Source: Citrobacter amalonaticus (GTDB taxonomy: Bacteria > Pseudomonadota > Gammaproteobacteria > Enterobacterales > Enterobacteriaceae). Taken from it: a stretch of 64,000 nucleotides of DNA. Below the pieces are notes generated by a model. It ran no database searches and was not told the origin of the DNA. It saw nothing but the letters and a program-made list of their open reading frames with translations. Position 1 is the stretch's first letter; the number at the start of each line of letters is the position of its first letter. Below are positions 18,601 to 24,311 of the stretch, in pieces. The DNA is taken from assembly GCF_001559075.2 (NCBI RefSeq), contig NZ_CP014015.2:1116001-1180000 (forward strand). Reading direction: 5' to 3'. The translations under genes and the position numbers were made by a program.

Positions 18601-20527
18601 CGTCAGAAACCGGCACCTGAACAGACCAGGTACCGTTATTGACCGTCGCGGTGTAGGCGATATTGTTGAGCATCACGGTCACCGTGCTGCCGTCAGCCAG
18701 GGTGCTGGTGCCGCTCAGGGTCAGCGGTTGCATGGACTCCTGCGCATTCAGCACGTTATCAACACTGATAGGGTCCACGGTGATCCCAACGGCAATGCTG
18801 TTGAGCGTCACATCATGAGTCGCGGTGCTGGTATTGCCTGCCGCATCCGTCACGGTCACCGTGATCGTATGCTGGCCGTTACTCATGGAATTGAACACCG
18901 ACGCCGGAACACCGACGCTCCAGCTACCGTCCGCCTGTACAACGCCGGTAAAGGTCTGGTTACCAAACTGAACGGTGACAACGTCGCCAGGCGCGGCACC
19001 ATTCGCCATCCCCGAGATCAGTTGTGCGACATCCTGTTCATCGTCATTCAGTATGTTATCGCCTGCAACCGTGTTGACCGTCAGAATCGGCGCCGTGGTA
19101 TCAACGGTCACTAATTCAGAAATGTTTGTCGTGTTTCCGGCTTTATCGTTTACCGATACCGTCAGGGAGTGGTTACCGTCCGCCAGAGCCTGCACGTCAG
19201 CCGCACCCAACGTCATAGACCAGGTGCCATCGGCGGCCACGGTCGCAGTGTACGTTTTGCCATTGAACATCAACGTTATTGTCTGCCCGGCTTCAGCCGT
19301 GGTTTTCCCGCTCAAAACCAGAGACGCATTATGCTCAGCGGCGTTAATAATCTGGTCGATGGCGATTTTGTCCATCGACAGCAGCGGTGGCTGAGTATCT
19401 ACCGTAATAATCTGGCTGCCCGATACCGCATTACCCGCCGCATTTTGTCCGCTAACCGCGACGGTCCAACTGCCGTCTGCCAGCGCGTTCGCATCGGCGG
19501 CCGGCACGTTAACCTGCCATTCGCCGTTTGCACCCACGGTGGTGACGTACGTTTTACCGTTCAGCGTTACCGTCAGTGCTGTGCCCTGTGCCAGATGACT
19601 GCTGGCACCAGAAAGTGTAAAACCAGCGGACTGTTCACTGGCATTGACGATGTTATCGCCGGCGGTGGTTGCCAGCGTCAATGTGGCAATGGTGGTATCC
19701 ACATTGATCGTAATGCTACCGGCGGAAGTGGTGTCGTTGCCGTTGATCTGCACAACAGACCAGGTGTGAGTCCCGTCGGTCTGCACTGGCAGCAGCACGG
19801 TCCAGACGCCATTGGCATCTACCATCGTACTGGCAATGGTGTTGCCGTGGCTGTCTTTAATCTGAATGGTGGCGCCCGGATGGCCCGTCCCGCTGAAGGT
19901 TGGGGTGTTGTCATCGGTCGTGGCATTGGCTGACAGTCCGCCCTGTTTGTCCCCTTTCTTATCGGTGACCATATACGTCGGTGTATTTTTGGTGTTATCA
20001 ACCACTTCGGTTTGGGTTTCAGTGACAGTTTTGGTTTTACCGCCATCATCATTAGCCAGCAGTGCGCCAATTGCGCCGCCGCCCAGTCCTGCCCCCGCGA
20101 GCCACGCCCACGGGAAATCATTATCCTCGCTGGCCGCTTCCGCCATCAGAGGCTCAAGGCTGTCGACAGGCGTCTCGTGCGCCGTCAGTTCCACGGCATC
20201 AAGGCTGGCGATATCGCCAGTCTCGTCAAACGTCACATGCGTCAAACCCGTTTCGTCGCTGAATACCAGCTCGGAGTGCAATTTTGACTCCGGTTCTTCG
20301 GTGAAATAGCCGCTACAACGGATCACGCTGCCATCTTTCATATAAATCAGCAGGTCATTACCCTGGCGGACATAGCGCGCCACATCCTGAGCGGAACCCA
20401 GAATTTCAATAATGGATGCACCCGATACAGCTACGGAAAGGTTGCCTTCGCCGGACAGTACGGTTTTCTTTGCGGTGTGACGGTTAATAATGTTTGCGGT
20501 TTTTAAGGTATTCATCATCTGGCTCAT
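6623..20527 (-). CDS. bapA: giant BapA-like type I-secreted biofilm adhesin (4634 residues)
   Basis: A surface adhesin exported by the neighbouring type I system; in Salmonella, BapA promotes biofilm formation and cell aggregation. Parts: a BapA-type N-terminal prefix (about 1-130) rich in short strands (VLSGEGNLSVAVSGAS), a hydrophobic Gly/Ala segment WAWLAGAGLGGGAIGALL (about 142-160), and roughly three dozen Ig-like repeats of about 97-100 residues (about 200-3820) with the recurring text GTTTAPAGQTVTV and AAGNWSVGVPAAD. Then come at least six FG-GAP/VCBS-like calcium loops (DINGDGYVD, DLNNDGYVD, DWNGDGKMD; about 3830-4330) and an RTX-like C-terminal secretion region (GGNGNDVFTG, GRGGDDTF; about 4400-4634). 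The ATG at 20527 has a weak ribosome site; ATG codons at 20518 and 20515 are alternatives. It is longer than the roughly 3800 residues I recall for Salmonella BapA. The name is by family, not proven orthology. Confidence 0.85.
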   Translation of the reverse strand: MSQMMNTLKTANIINRHTAKKTVLSGEGNLSVAVSGASIIEILGSAQDVARYVRQGNDLLIYMKDGSVIRCSGYFTEEPESKLHSELVFSDETGLTHVTFDETGDIASLDAVELTAHETPVDSLEPLMAEAASEDNDFPWAWLAGAGLGGGAIGALLANDDGGKTKTVTETQTEVVDNTKNTPTYMVTDKKGDKQGGLSANATTDDNTPTFSGTGHPGATIQIKDSHGNTIASTMVDANGVWTVLLPVQTDGTHTWSVVQINGNDTTSAGSITINVDTTIATLTLATTAGDNIVNASEQSAGFTLSGASSHLAQGTALTVTLNGKTYVTTVGANGEWQVNVPAADANALADGSWTVAVSGQNAAGNAVSGSQIITVDTQPPLLSMDKIAIDQIINAAEHNASLVLSGKTTAEAGQTITLMFNGKTYTATVAADGTWSMTLGAADVQALADGNHSLTVSVNDKAGNTTNISELVTVDTTAPILTVNTVAGDNILNDDEQDVAQLISGMANGAAPGDVVTVQFGNQTFTGVVQADGSWSVGVPASVFNSMSNGQHTITVTVTDAAGNTSTATHDVTLNSIAVGITVDPISVDNVLNAQESMQPLTLSGTSTLADGSTVTVMLNNIAYTATVNNGTWSVQVPVSDVLNLANTIYNVTVSGTDSIGNSGTTTASFLVDTTLPQVIINNFATDNLVNNTEANSDQILSGRVTNAAAGDTVSIMVGGKHYTATVENDLSWKVTIPASDLNSFGDGDLTFTASVTNSHGNTGTGDRDININASLPGLRINTLSGDDIVNAIEQHQDLVVTGSSSHLAAGTTINVTINNVTYQTVVDSSGNWQIGVPAADLQSWTAGQVVVNASAQDAWANTVTVDHQVELDLDPVAISIDTLSTDDLINSAEKGADLLISGQTQGVEAGQTVVVKFAGQTFTALVQGDGSWSVTVPPSAIASLTDSREQISVSVTNASGNTADAGRTVTLDTSAPLITIDTIAADDILNATESLADLVITGTTTAPAGQTVTVMINGNSYTALVQANGTWSVTVPTGSVYSIMAVAGVLTTGTVTATVSDTAGNTGSASHALTVDTTSPVVTINTVAADDIINRAEHGQTQIISGSASGAAAGDAVTVTVNGKDYTTVVDAAGNWSVGVPAADISGLNDGVNTISVTVTSAAGNSGSATHDVTVDTSAPSVTVSSVTADDVINAAEQGADLVLSGTTTNVEAGQTVTVMFNGRPYTATVDNNGEWTLTVPSADLAGLSDGSARVEASVSNAAGNSASVTHDYSVDTTAPVITISTIAADDILNATEAQADLVIIGTTTAPAGQIVTVTINGNDYTALVQANGSWSVTVPAAEAGALTSGNVTATVSDTAGNTGSASHALTVDTTSPVVTISTVAADDIINRAEHGQTQIISGSASGAAAGDAVTVTVNGKNYTTVVDAAGNWSVGVPAADISGLNDGTTTIAVTVTNAAGNSGSATHDVTVDTAAPSVTVGSVTADDVINAAEQGADLVLSGTTTNVEAGQTVTVMFNGRPYTATVDNNGEWTLTVPSADLAGITDGSARVEVSVSNAAGNSASATHDYSVDTTAPVITISTIAADDILNATEAQADLVITGTTTAPAGQTVTVTINGNDYTALVQANGSWSVTVPAAEAGALTTGNVTATVSDAAGNTGSASHALTVDTTSPVVTINTVAADDIINRAEHGQTQIISGSASGAAAGDAVTVTVNGKDYTTVVDAAGNWSVGVPAADISGLNDGVNTISVTVTSAAGNSGSATHDVTVDTSAPSVTVSSVTADDVINATEQGADLVLSGTTTNVEAGQLVTLTLNGQTYTAQVQANGEWTLTVPPADLAGITDGSARVEVSVSNAAGNSASATHDYSVDTTAPVITISTIAADDILNATEAQADLVITGTTTAPAGQTVTVTINGNSYTALVQANGSWSVTVPAAEAGALTSGNVTATVSDTAGNTGSASHALTVDTTSPVVTINTVAADDIINRAEHGQTQIISGSASGAAAGDAVTVTVNGKNYTTVVDAAGNWSVGVPAADISGLNDGTTTIAVTVTNAAGNSGSATHDVEVNTATVTLAVDTIAVDDVINALEAGSYLTISGTSGQLPAGTIVTVMLNGQSYTATVQANGTWTAIVPAADVVQLGDGQRYTVSVTAQDSAGNSASASSLVSVDTSAPVVTINTISVDDVLNADEQQQPLIIQGNTSAEAGQVVTTTAGGQSWTAVVAADGSWSVTVPATDLAGLSEGALMVTATVSDKAGNESQTTHIVTVDTTAPLITIDIVASDDIVNTGEQRAGQTISGTTTAEPGQTVTVTFNGHSYQATVDASGNWSVFVPATDFNGLVDGNYTITATVNDAAGNAGGTSHNVTLNGDVPTITINTLSTDDIINAAEHGTSLILSGTTTAPAGQTVTITLNGQTYTAVVDSNGQWSCVVGSADVAALADGTAYTVHAEVSNAIGNSASDDHSINVDLAAPAQIITIVAVQNDTGLSASDFITSDNQIVLDGSLSTTLATGETAQISLDGGATWIDLVVNGTSWSYADGRTLADGSYQYLVRVIDAAGNVGTVVSQTVVVDTTPPAVTLISVDSITQDSGHSTSDFITSDNQLTVQGSLNAPLASGEHVQISLDGGNTWIDVSVSGQTWTYADGRTLADGDYVYQLRVIDDAGNVSATTSQTVTIDMQAPDASKTIVFDSITDDSGLSNTDFLTNDTSLSLKGTLGATLAADETVQISLDGGATWQNVTVIGNSWTFDDGRTLAEGTYDYWVRVIDTAGNVGETAHQQVTIDLTPPDAATTVTVDRISSDTGADNNDFLTQSRVFTVEGSLGAPLAAGEVVQISLDNGVTWITTTVTGTQWHYDDNRILADGDYLYMLRVVDAAGNVGATTSQRVTVDNDVSWPTIQFDSVSNDTGVSGSDFITSDTTLTIQGSLSKALRGDEHLMISVDGGATWVEATVNGTGWSFTDPRVLADGDHTWQVKVVDDAGNMGGAVSSVTVTVDTTPPVITLNTVAFDDVVNTAEQQAGQTISGTSDAGQGSIVTVTFNGHSYQATVDANGNWSVLVPASDFNGLPDGNYTIKATVSDKAGNTVDINHDVTLSREVPTITIDTLSMDDVINAAEHGVPLTISGTTNAPAGQMVTITLGGKTYHAVVDSNGQWSCVVSSTDVAALVDGTAYIVNAEVSNAIGNSSNSMHVVNVDLTAPGQTISIDSVQGDSGLSASDFVTNTNQVVLEGSLSAPLGSGETAQISLDGGATWIDLVVNGSSWSYADGRTLADGSYQYLVRVIDAAGNVGSLDSQAIRVDTTPPAVTLISVDSITQDTGLSTSDFITHDNQLALHGSLNAVLASGEHVQISLDGGLTWIDVSVSGQSWSYADGRTLADGDYVYQLRVIDDAGNVSATTNQTVTIDTQVPDASKTIVFDSISDDSGLSSSDFITKDTSLSLQGSLGATLAPGEIVQISLDGGATWQNVTVIGNNWFFDDGRTLVEGTYDYWVRVIDTAGNIGSTAHQQVTVDLTPPDSAITVSIDSISTDTGYSSTDWLTNDTSLTIKGSIAAPLAAGDRVQISVDNGVTWQDVIMNGTDWSYVDSRTLVEGDHTYQVRVVDVAGNVGATNDQIVTVDLTPSATTATIVSYTDDVASSRGDFASGTTTDDRTPVLNGTLSTTLQTGELVRIYSADGTLLGEADVNGTDWTYQLNVPLVDGEKGEFYAVVVDAAGNEGTHSPVFDFTVDLVMYADTQSTLDTTPIITGSVDFEILPGEYVEVTVNNVVYSSRNGAVVIDPKNSTWYVQIPDSDALALGTYDVKAVLYKADGTEITKDDSSNELTVAATPSISFTSTAASSEDTGTALTMSEDGTWRILSNSTVFTQNATDSTTLGSFNSVAISGPDKQQQSSFVDFDRDGLMDILGADTGYANGQQSFKYNEDGTYTSFQVGAYGVTGQTNDPNGNVYGWYGGAMGIDINGDGYVDMVYGDETPNDSETRGGYDTGFVINTDGTIIGFDKSGAYVYSGGSQDGVASTNNNNPTPDREVSGVDLNNDGYVDITYHATTGTNTTSGGGTSSSNSRLAIVTNGVDGNGNMTLTNTQTVTDVFYGNNDYDNQYTTMTWSDLNGDGYMDLFVAGLTGQGNATSAIFYNDGTGKLTTAANGTGTGSNVQTLGDSVNSMTSLAVDWNGDGKMDLIEIAGAAGSTVATNTNNIGLLWTNNGVNGSNQVDWTSQTLLTGANQGSTNITTGALTLDLDYDGDKDLVVFRAAGGKTEYITNNSTIADGTSIILRISDANGINAFYGNTVLLIDESTGKVVSSQVINPQGGVNMNDSSGMVYFYGLDASKSYSAVLLASGKDYGGVSSVNFDSSGVSNTIENVNAAWGGLKAVEKNHAYTLTAEDGASAMNSATAATDGTNTTGIVGTGYNDTLYATAGTHVYNGGGGSRVVSDADVWTAQGGMDIVDYELAGSSALNIDLSNTGMQNTGFGNAQFVNVEGIAGGNGNDVFTGNAAENFFEGRGGDDTFNIGNGGQDTLLYKLINASDATGGNGSDVVNGFTIGTWEGTADTDRIDLRELLSGSGYTGSGTASYVNSVATLDAQAGNIEDYIRVVQNGSNTEIHVDLDGAGGNFSSTNVVTLNGVQTDLATLLANHQLVIM
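14339..17580 (-). repeat. 891-bp near-identical tandem super-repeats inside the adhesin gene
   Basis: Three consecutive Ig-like domains form a 297-residue super-repeat. The same DNA text around the junction (complement of ATGGTCACCACCGG) recurs near 14599, 15490, 16381 and 17272, each 891 bases apart. Between copies the DNA differs at only scattered positions, far less than between other domains of the gene. There are three full copies plus a partial copy at each end. This points to recent duplication or gene conversion, and to a likely assembly trap. Confidence 0.85.
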
Positions 20528-20595
20528 AAGGTCAGTTAATCAGTAATAGTCGTTCGGGGTTTTCCCGGGGAGTCGGTTGAGTGGGGTTCGCGCCG

Positions 20596-21909
20596 CTACT
20601 GAAGGTCAGGCAGCTTTTTCGACGCCTGTTTTTCTATCCCGATCAGGGGCAGCAGGTTGTCGATTGCCGTCGCGTAACTGATAGCTGCATTCCAGCCATC
20701 AAATTCAGCGTTGATCCGTGAAGACTCCGCTTGCCAGACGTCTTGTTCGACGCTTAGCAGGTCATTGATACTTTTCTTGCTCAGGGTGTATTCGTGCTTA
20801 TAAACGCGACGGGTTTGTTCGGCGTTAACCAGCTGGAACTTGCCGGCATCTTCACGGCCTCGCGCGCCCTTCCAGTCCGCCATTGCCGCAGAGGCTTTTT
20901 GCAGAATCTCGTAACGCACTTGATCCACTTCGGAGGCGGCCATCGCCTTCGCCCCTTCTGCCTGGTCAACGCGAGCGGAGACCGCGCCCCCCTGATACAG
21001 CGGCGCATCCACACTTAACTGGATTTGGTCGTCCCAGTAACCGCGATTGTCTGACTCATAGCGAGTACGGCCCGCTTTCAGGCTCACCGTCGGCATATGC
21101 TGTGCTTTTGCGCGCTCGACGCCGTGTTGTGCGGAGGTCACCATCGCCCGTGCCGCAAGTACCGAGGGGATCTTCGCGTAGTCGATGTTTTCAACAGTGA
21201 CTTGTTTAACTTCAAGGTTTTCCGGCAGACGGGCATAACGATTAGCACTGACACCCGTTTGTACGGCGAGGACCGCTTTCGCTTTCTGCAGCGCGGCGGA
21301 GTACTGCTCCAGTGTTGCGCGCATTCCGGCGATACGGGTCTGCGTTTGCAAATCGTCTGAGGTCGAGCTCAAACCTGCGCTGGCACGAAGCTGCGCCAGA
21401 TGCTGAATTTTCTCCAGCGCGACGATATTTTCGCGTGCAGCGTCAACCAATGCGCTAAAGCGTTTAACTTCGACGTAGCCCAGCGCCGCTTTTGACGCGA
21501 CATCAGACAGCGTACTCATCAGTTGATAGCGATAGCTTTCGTACTGGGCTTCTGACTGGGCAATCGCGCTGTTGGTTTTACCGAAGTCATAAACTAACTG
21601 TGTGACGCTAATGCCCCAGGCAGCAGAGTTATTGAGTGAACCGCTGGAATCCGTCGTCTTATTTTGACCGGTGCTGGCGGTTAAACCGATTTGCGGCATC
21701 CAGCCGCTTTTCGCTTCATCGGTCATTGCCTGGCCAATACCCATTTGTGCGGCCTGGCTGCTTATCGAAGGGTCACGATCAAAAGCAAATAAAATACTTT
21801 CTTTCAGATTCGTTTCTTCGACATTGGCTAATGCGGCGAAACATGGCGTTGTGGCTACCCAGAGAGAAAGAGTCAGAGTAACCCATGAAAAAACAGTACG
21901 AGTGCTCAA
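20596..21909 (-). CDS. TolC-family outer-membrane channel of the adhesin secretion system
   Basis: About 437 residues if translation begins at the TTG at 21909, which has AGGAT upstream and opens directly into a signal peptide (TRTVFSWVTLTLSLWVATTPCFA). The frame continues to a TTG at 21957 without a better site. The mature part begins NLKESILFAFDRDPSISSQ and shows the two-fold alpha-barrel pattern of the TolC/LapE family, for example AWGISVTQLVYDFGKTNS and DAPLYQGGAVSARVDQAEG. It would form the outer-membrane exit duct. It is the first gene of the operon and precedes the adhesin by 68 bases. The unusual TTG start suggests modest translation. Confidence 0.85.
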   Translation of the reverse strand: MSTRTVFSWVTLTLSLWVATTPCFAALANVEETNLKESILFAFDRDPSISSQAAQMGIGQAMTDEAKSGWMPQIGLTASTGQNKTTDSSGSLNNSAAWGISVTQLVYDFGKTNSAIAQSEAQYESYRYQLMSTLSDVASKAALGYVEVKRFSALVDAARENIVALEKIQHLAQLRASAGLSSTSDDLQTQTRIAGMRATLEQYSAALQKAKAVLAVQTGVSANRYARLPENLEVKQVTVENIDYAKIPSVLAARAMVTSAQHGVERAKAQHMPTVSLKAGRTRYESDNRGYWDDQIQLSVDAPLYQGGAVSARVDQAEGAKAMAASEVDQVRYEILQKASAAMADWKGARGREDAGKFQLVNAEQTRRVYKHEYTLSKKSINDLLSVEQDVWQAESSRINAEFDGWNAAISYATAIDNLLPLIGIEKQASKKLPDLQ

Positions 21910-21957
21910 AACAAATATCCTAAAAATTAAATGACGATTTTCGGTTATACCAGGCAA

Positions 21958-22705
21958 CCGTATTACATCCGCAAGGAAGAATACGGGGTAAACATACCTA
22001 TAATGAGATATACAATTATCAATGTGCTACTGCAGACCTGATATCCAATTTTTTTCGGTTCACGCCATCCTGAGCGACAATCACGCTCACACTGATAATG
22101 ATATATATTCCAGAGTTGACCTGTTTAGAAAACGCTATTGTTAGCGTGCTTTCCTTTCATTTCGCAGAGCCTAAAAATGACACTTACCCGGGTATTCGCA
22201 GTAAGCGTAATCAGGAACGCGGACATCACTGGATGGGGAATATTCTGAGTATTGCGACGAGGAGTGGAAACCAAAAAAAGCTTAATTCATCTTAAATGAT
22301 TTCCAGATGTTAGAATTACCAATAATTAACAATTAAAACAATAAGTTAAGAAACAAACAAAATATCTTAAACACTCTGAAATCGCACGATTCGTACAAAA
22401 AAAAGGCACAAACACGTTTTTAAGAGATAAAAATGGGCAATAAATGTGACTAATAGCACAAAAATAACATGGATATTAGCGCAAATAAAAAACAATAAAA
22501 GATCAATTAATAAACAATCAGATCACCAAATCAAAACAGAGAAAAACTGACAGTCACTGTTTTAAATAAAAGGCCAGTCACAATTTCACAATTCCGGCAC
22601 ATCTTAACAAACCCCGTCATTCTCGGTAAAATATAATAAGCAGGAGAATATTTTATTTTCTTAAATAGCCATTCATATTGATGCCTTCCGATACGCTTAC
22701 ATTTT
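21958..22705. other. AT-rich intergenic region upstream of the adhesin operon
   Basis: About 750 bases without a credible gene. It is strongly AT-rich (long A and AATAA runs in 22300-22560) and should carry the adhesin operon promoter. Such composition fits H-NS silencing and nucleoid-protein control, but I could not identify a specific CsgD, OmpR or CRP site. It also holds the 3' end of the leftward lectin-like gene. Confidence 0.45.
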
Positions 22706-23125
22706 TCATCGCCAGATTTCCAGCACTACCGAACCAAAGTTATTCCAGTACATCCCTGAAATATCATTTGCAAAAACCACTAACTCACCGCTGCGAGGCG
22801 CAATCCAGCCGTTATTTAGCCGGGCACCGTCGCCAATCACAAACATGGTGTCGGTTGATTTATCGATAGTGCCAATTAAGGTAAACCAGGTCGCAGGTTC
22901 GTGGCGGCAACGCAGCCAGATTCGGGCAAAATTCAGATAGTCGACGGTATAACCATTCGCGTCACAACAATGATTCATGTCGCACCACTTTCCGGTGGCA
23001 CGAAAGAAATACCTGACGCCCTGCTCAACAAACAAATCCGTTTCAACCCATTTATCGCGTGCGCGAATTTGGGTTTGCTTCACCCGCCGTGAAGCCAGTG
23101 GCGGAACGTACATTCGATCAACCAT
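22706..23125 (-). CDS. PA-IL (LecA)-like small lectin-fold protein
   Basis: A 139-residue protein without signal peptide or membrane segment. Start ATG at 23125 with AAGGTG 8 bases upstream. The C-terminal half, GWIAPRSGELVVFANDISGMY then WNNFGSVVLEI, lines up with the end of Pseudomonas LecA (PA-IL), where a run of the form WVAPNN, then NDVPGTYGNNSG, carries the calcium and galactose ligands. The Asp of ND and both Asn of NN are kept. The N-terminal half (FVEQGVRYFFRATGKWCDMNHCCDANGY) is cysteine-rich and differs from LecA. A sugar-binding role is inferred. It lies in the same orientation as the adhesin operon but is separated from it by 750 bases. Confidence 0.6.
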   Translation of the reverse strand: MVDRMYVPPLASRRVKQTQIRARDKWVETDLFVEQGVRYFFRATGKWCDMNHCCDANGYTVDYLNFARIWLRCRHEPATWFTLIGTIDKSTDTMFVIGDGARLNNGWIAPRSGELVVFANDISGMYWNNFGSVVLEIWR

Positions 23126-23537
23126 ACATCATCACCTTTGCGCAAACACAGATAGGCAGGCCGCAAAAGGCCGCCCGGATAAAACGATGACGAACAGGAG
23201 GAGGTAACCCTAATTTTTATGAACTCTGCGGTCGCGCTCCATAACAGGAAAGTCGTAGTCTTCGCGTGCCGTTTCATACCTTTCATTGACCTGGCGCGAT
23301 CGCGCCTGAATGATGAAGGATATTTCAACTGCAACTATCGGGTTTTCTGACTTAGAGAACCAAACCAACGCAGATCTATCATTGAGTGCGACAACATCAA
23401 CTCAGAGTGAAAATCCTATGAAACCTACGCTTCGCCTGCCAAAAAACGTGCATCATGTAAGCGTGTCCGGCATTGCTTTTCACCCTCGAAAATAGTACGG
23501 TCACACAGGAAGAATTCTTCGTGGACGGTGGAAAATT
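23126..23537. other. intergenic region between lectin-like gene and xynR
   Basis: A 412-base gap holding the divergent promoters of the lectin-like gene and xynR. A leftward frame stays open from 23401 to a stop at 23210 (ending RDRRVHKN) but has no ATG start or ribosome site, so it is not called as a gene. It may be the remnant of one. Confidence 0.4.
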
Positions 23538-24299
23538 ATGCCAATAATTCAGTCTGTTGAACGTGCTTTGCAGATCCTCGACTTGTTTAATGAACAGGCT
23601 ACGGAACTCAAAATCACCGAGATAAGCAAACTGATGGGATTGAGCAAAAGTACCCTCCACTCTCTCCTCAAAACACTTCAGTTGCATGGCTATATCGATC
23701 AGAACCCGGAAAACGGGAAATACCGTCTGGGGATGAAACTGGTTGAACGTGGCCACTTTGTCGTTGGCACAATGGATATTCGCCAGAAGGCAAAAAGCTG
23801 GTTGACCCGGCTCTCGCAGGAAACGGGACAAACTACCCATTTGGGCATTCTGGACGGCAACGAAGGCGTCTATATTGAGAAAATAGAAGGTAAGCAGGCT
23901 GCCATCGCTTATTCGCGAATTGGTCGCCGCTTGCCTGTTCACGCCACGGCTATCGGTAAGGTATTGCTCGCCTGGCTGGATGATGAAGAACTTGCTGCGG
24001 TGCTGGAGGGGTACCAGTTCAATGGCTTTACCCCCGCCACCATTACCGATCGCGCCTCGCTGCTTGCCGCGCTGAAAGAAACCCGCCATAACCGGTATGC
24101 GCTGGATAACGAAGAGAATGAGCCTGGCGTACGTTGCGTCGCGGTACCGGTCTGGAATCATGAATCACGGGTTATCGCAGCCCTTAGCCTCTCCACTCTC
24201 ACATCTCGCGTTAACGACGCCGAGCTGGCAGACTGGCGCCAGAAACTGATGGATGCCGGGCTGGGGCTGTCGATAACGCTGGGCTATCGTCAACCCTAG
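23538..24299 (+). CDS. xynR: XynR (YagI), IclR-family regulator of the xyloside/xylonate genes
   Basis: A 253-residue IclR-type regulator. The N-terminal winged helix (about 1-65) reads IIQSVERALQILDLFN and SKSTLHSLLKTLQLHGYI; the C-terminal effector-binding domain has GRRLPVHATAIGKVLLAWL. Text matches my memory of E. coli YagI (XynR), which controls the yag xylonate genes. It converges on yagH with a 12-base gap. The perfect inverted repeat at 29658-29678 before yagF is a candidate target. Confidence 0.88.
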   Translation: MPIIQSVERALQILDLFNEQATELKITEISKLMGLSKSTLHSLLKTLQLHGYIDQNPENGKYRLGMKLVERGHFVVGTMDIRQKAKSWLTRLSQETGQTTHLGILDGNEGVYIEKIEGKQAAIAYSRIGRRLPVHATAIGKVLLAWLDDEELAAVLEGYQFNGFTPATITDRASLLAALKETRHNRYALDNEENEPGVRCVAVPVWNHESRVIAALSLSTLTSRVNDAELADWRQKLMDAGLGLSITLGYRQP

Positions 24300-24311
24300 C
24301 CTGGTGCCCCG

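Noticed and set aside
23210..23401. Leftward open frame upstream of the lectin-like gene, ending RDRRVHKN
   Set aside because: It has protein-like composition but begins after a stop with no ATG, only a TTG at 23368, and no ribosome site. It may be a gene remnant; not enough to call.
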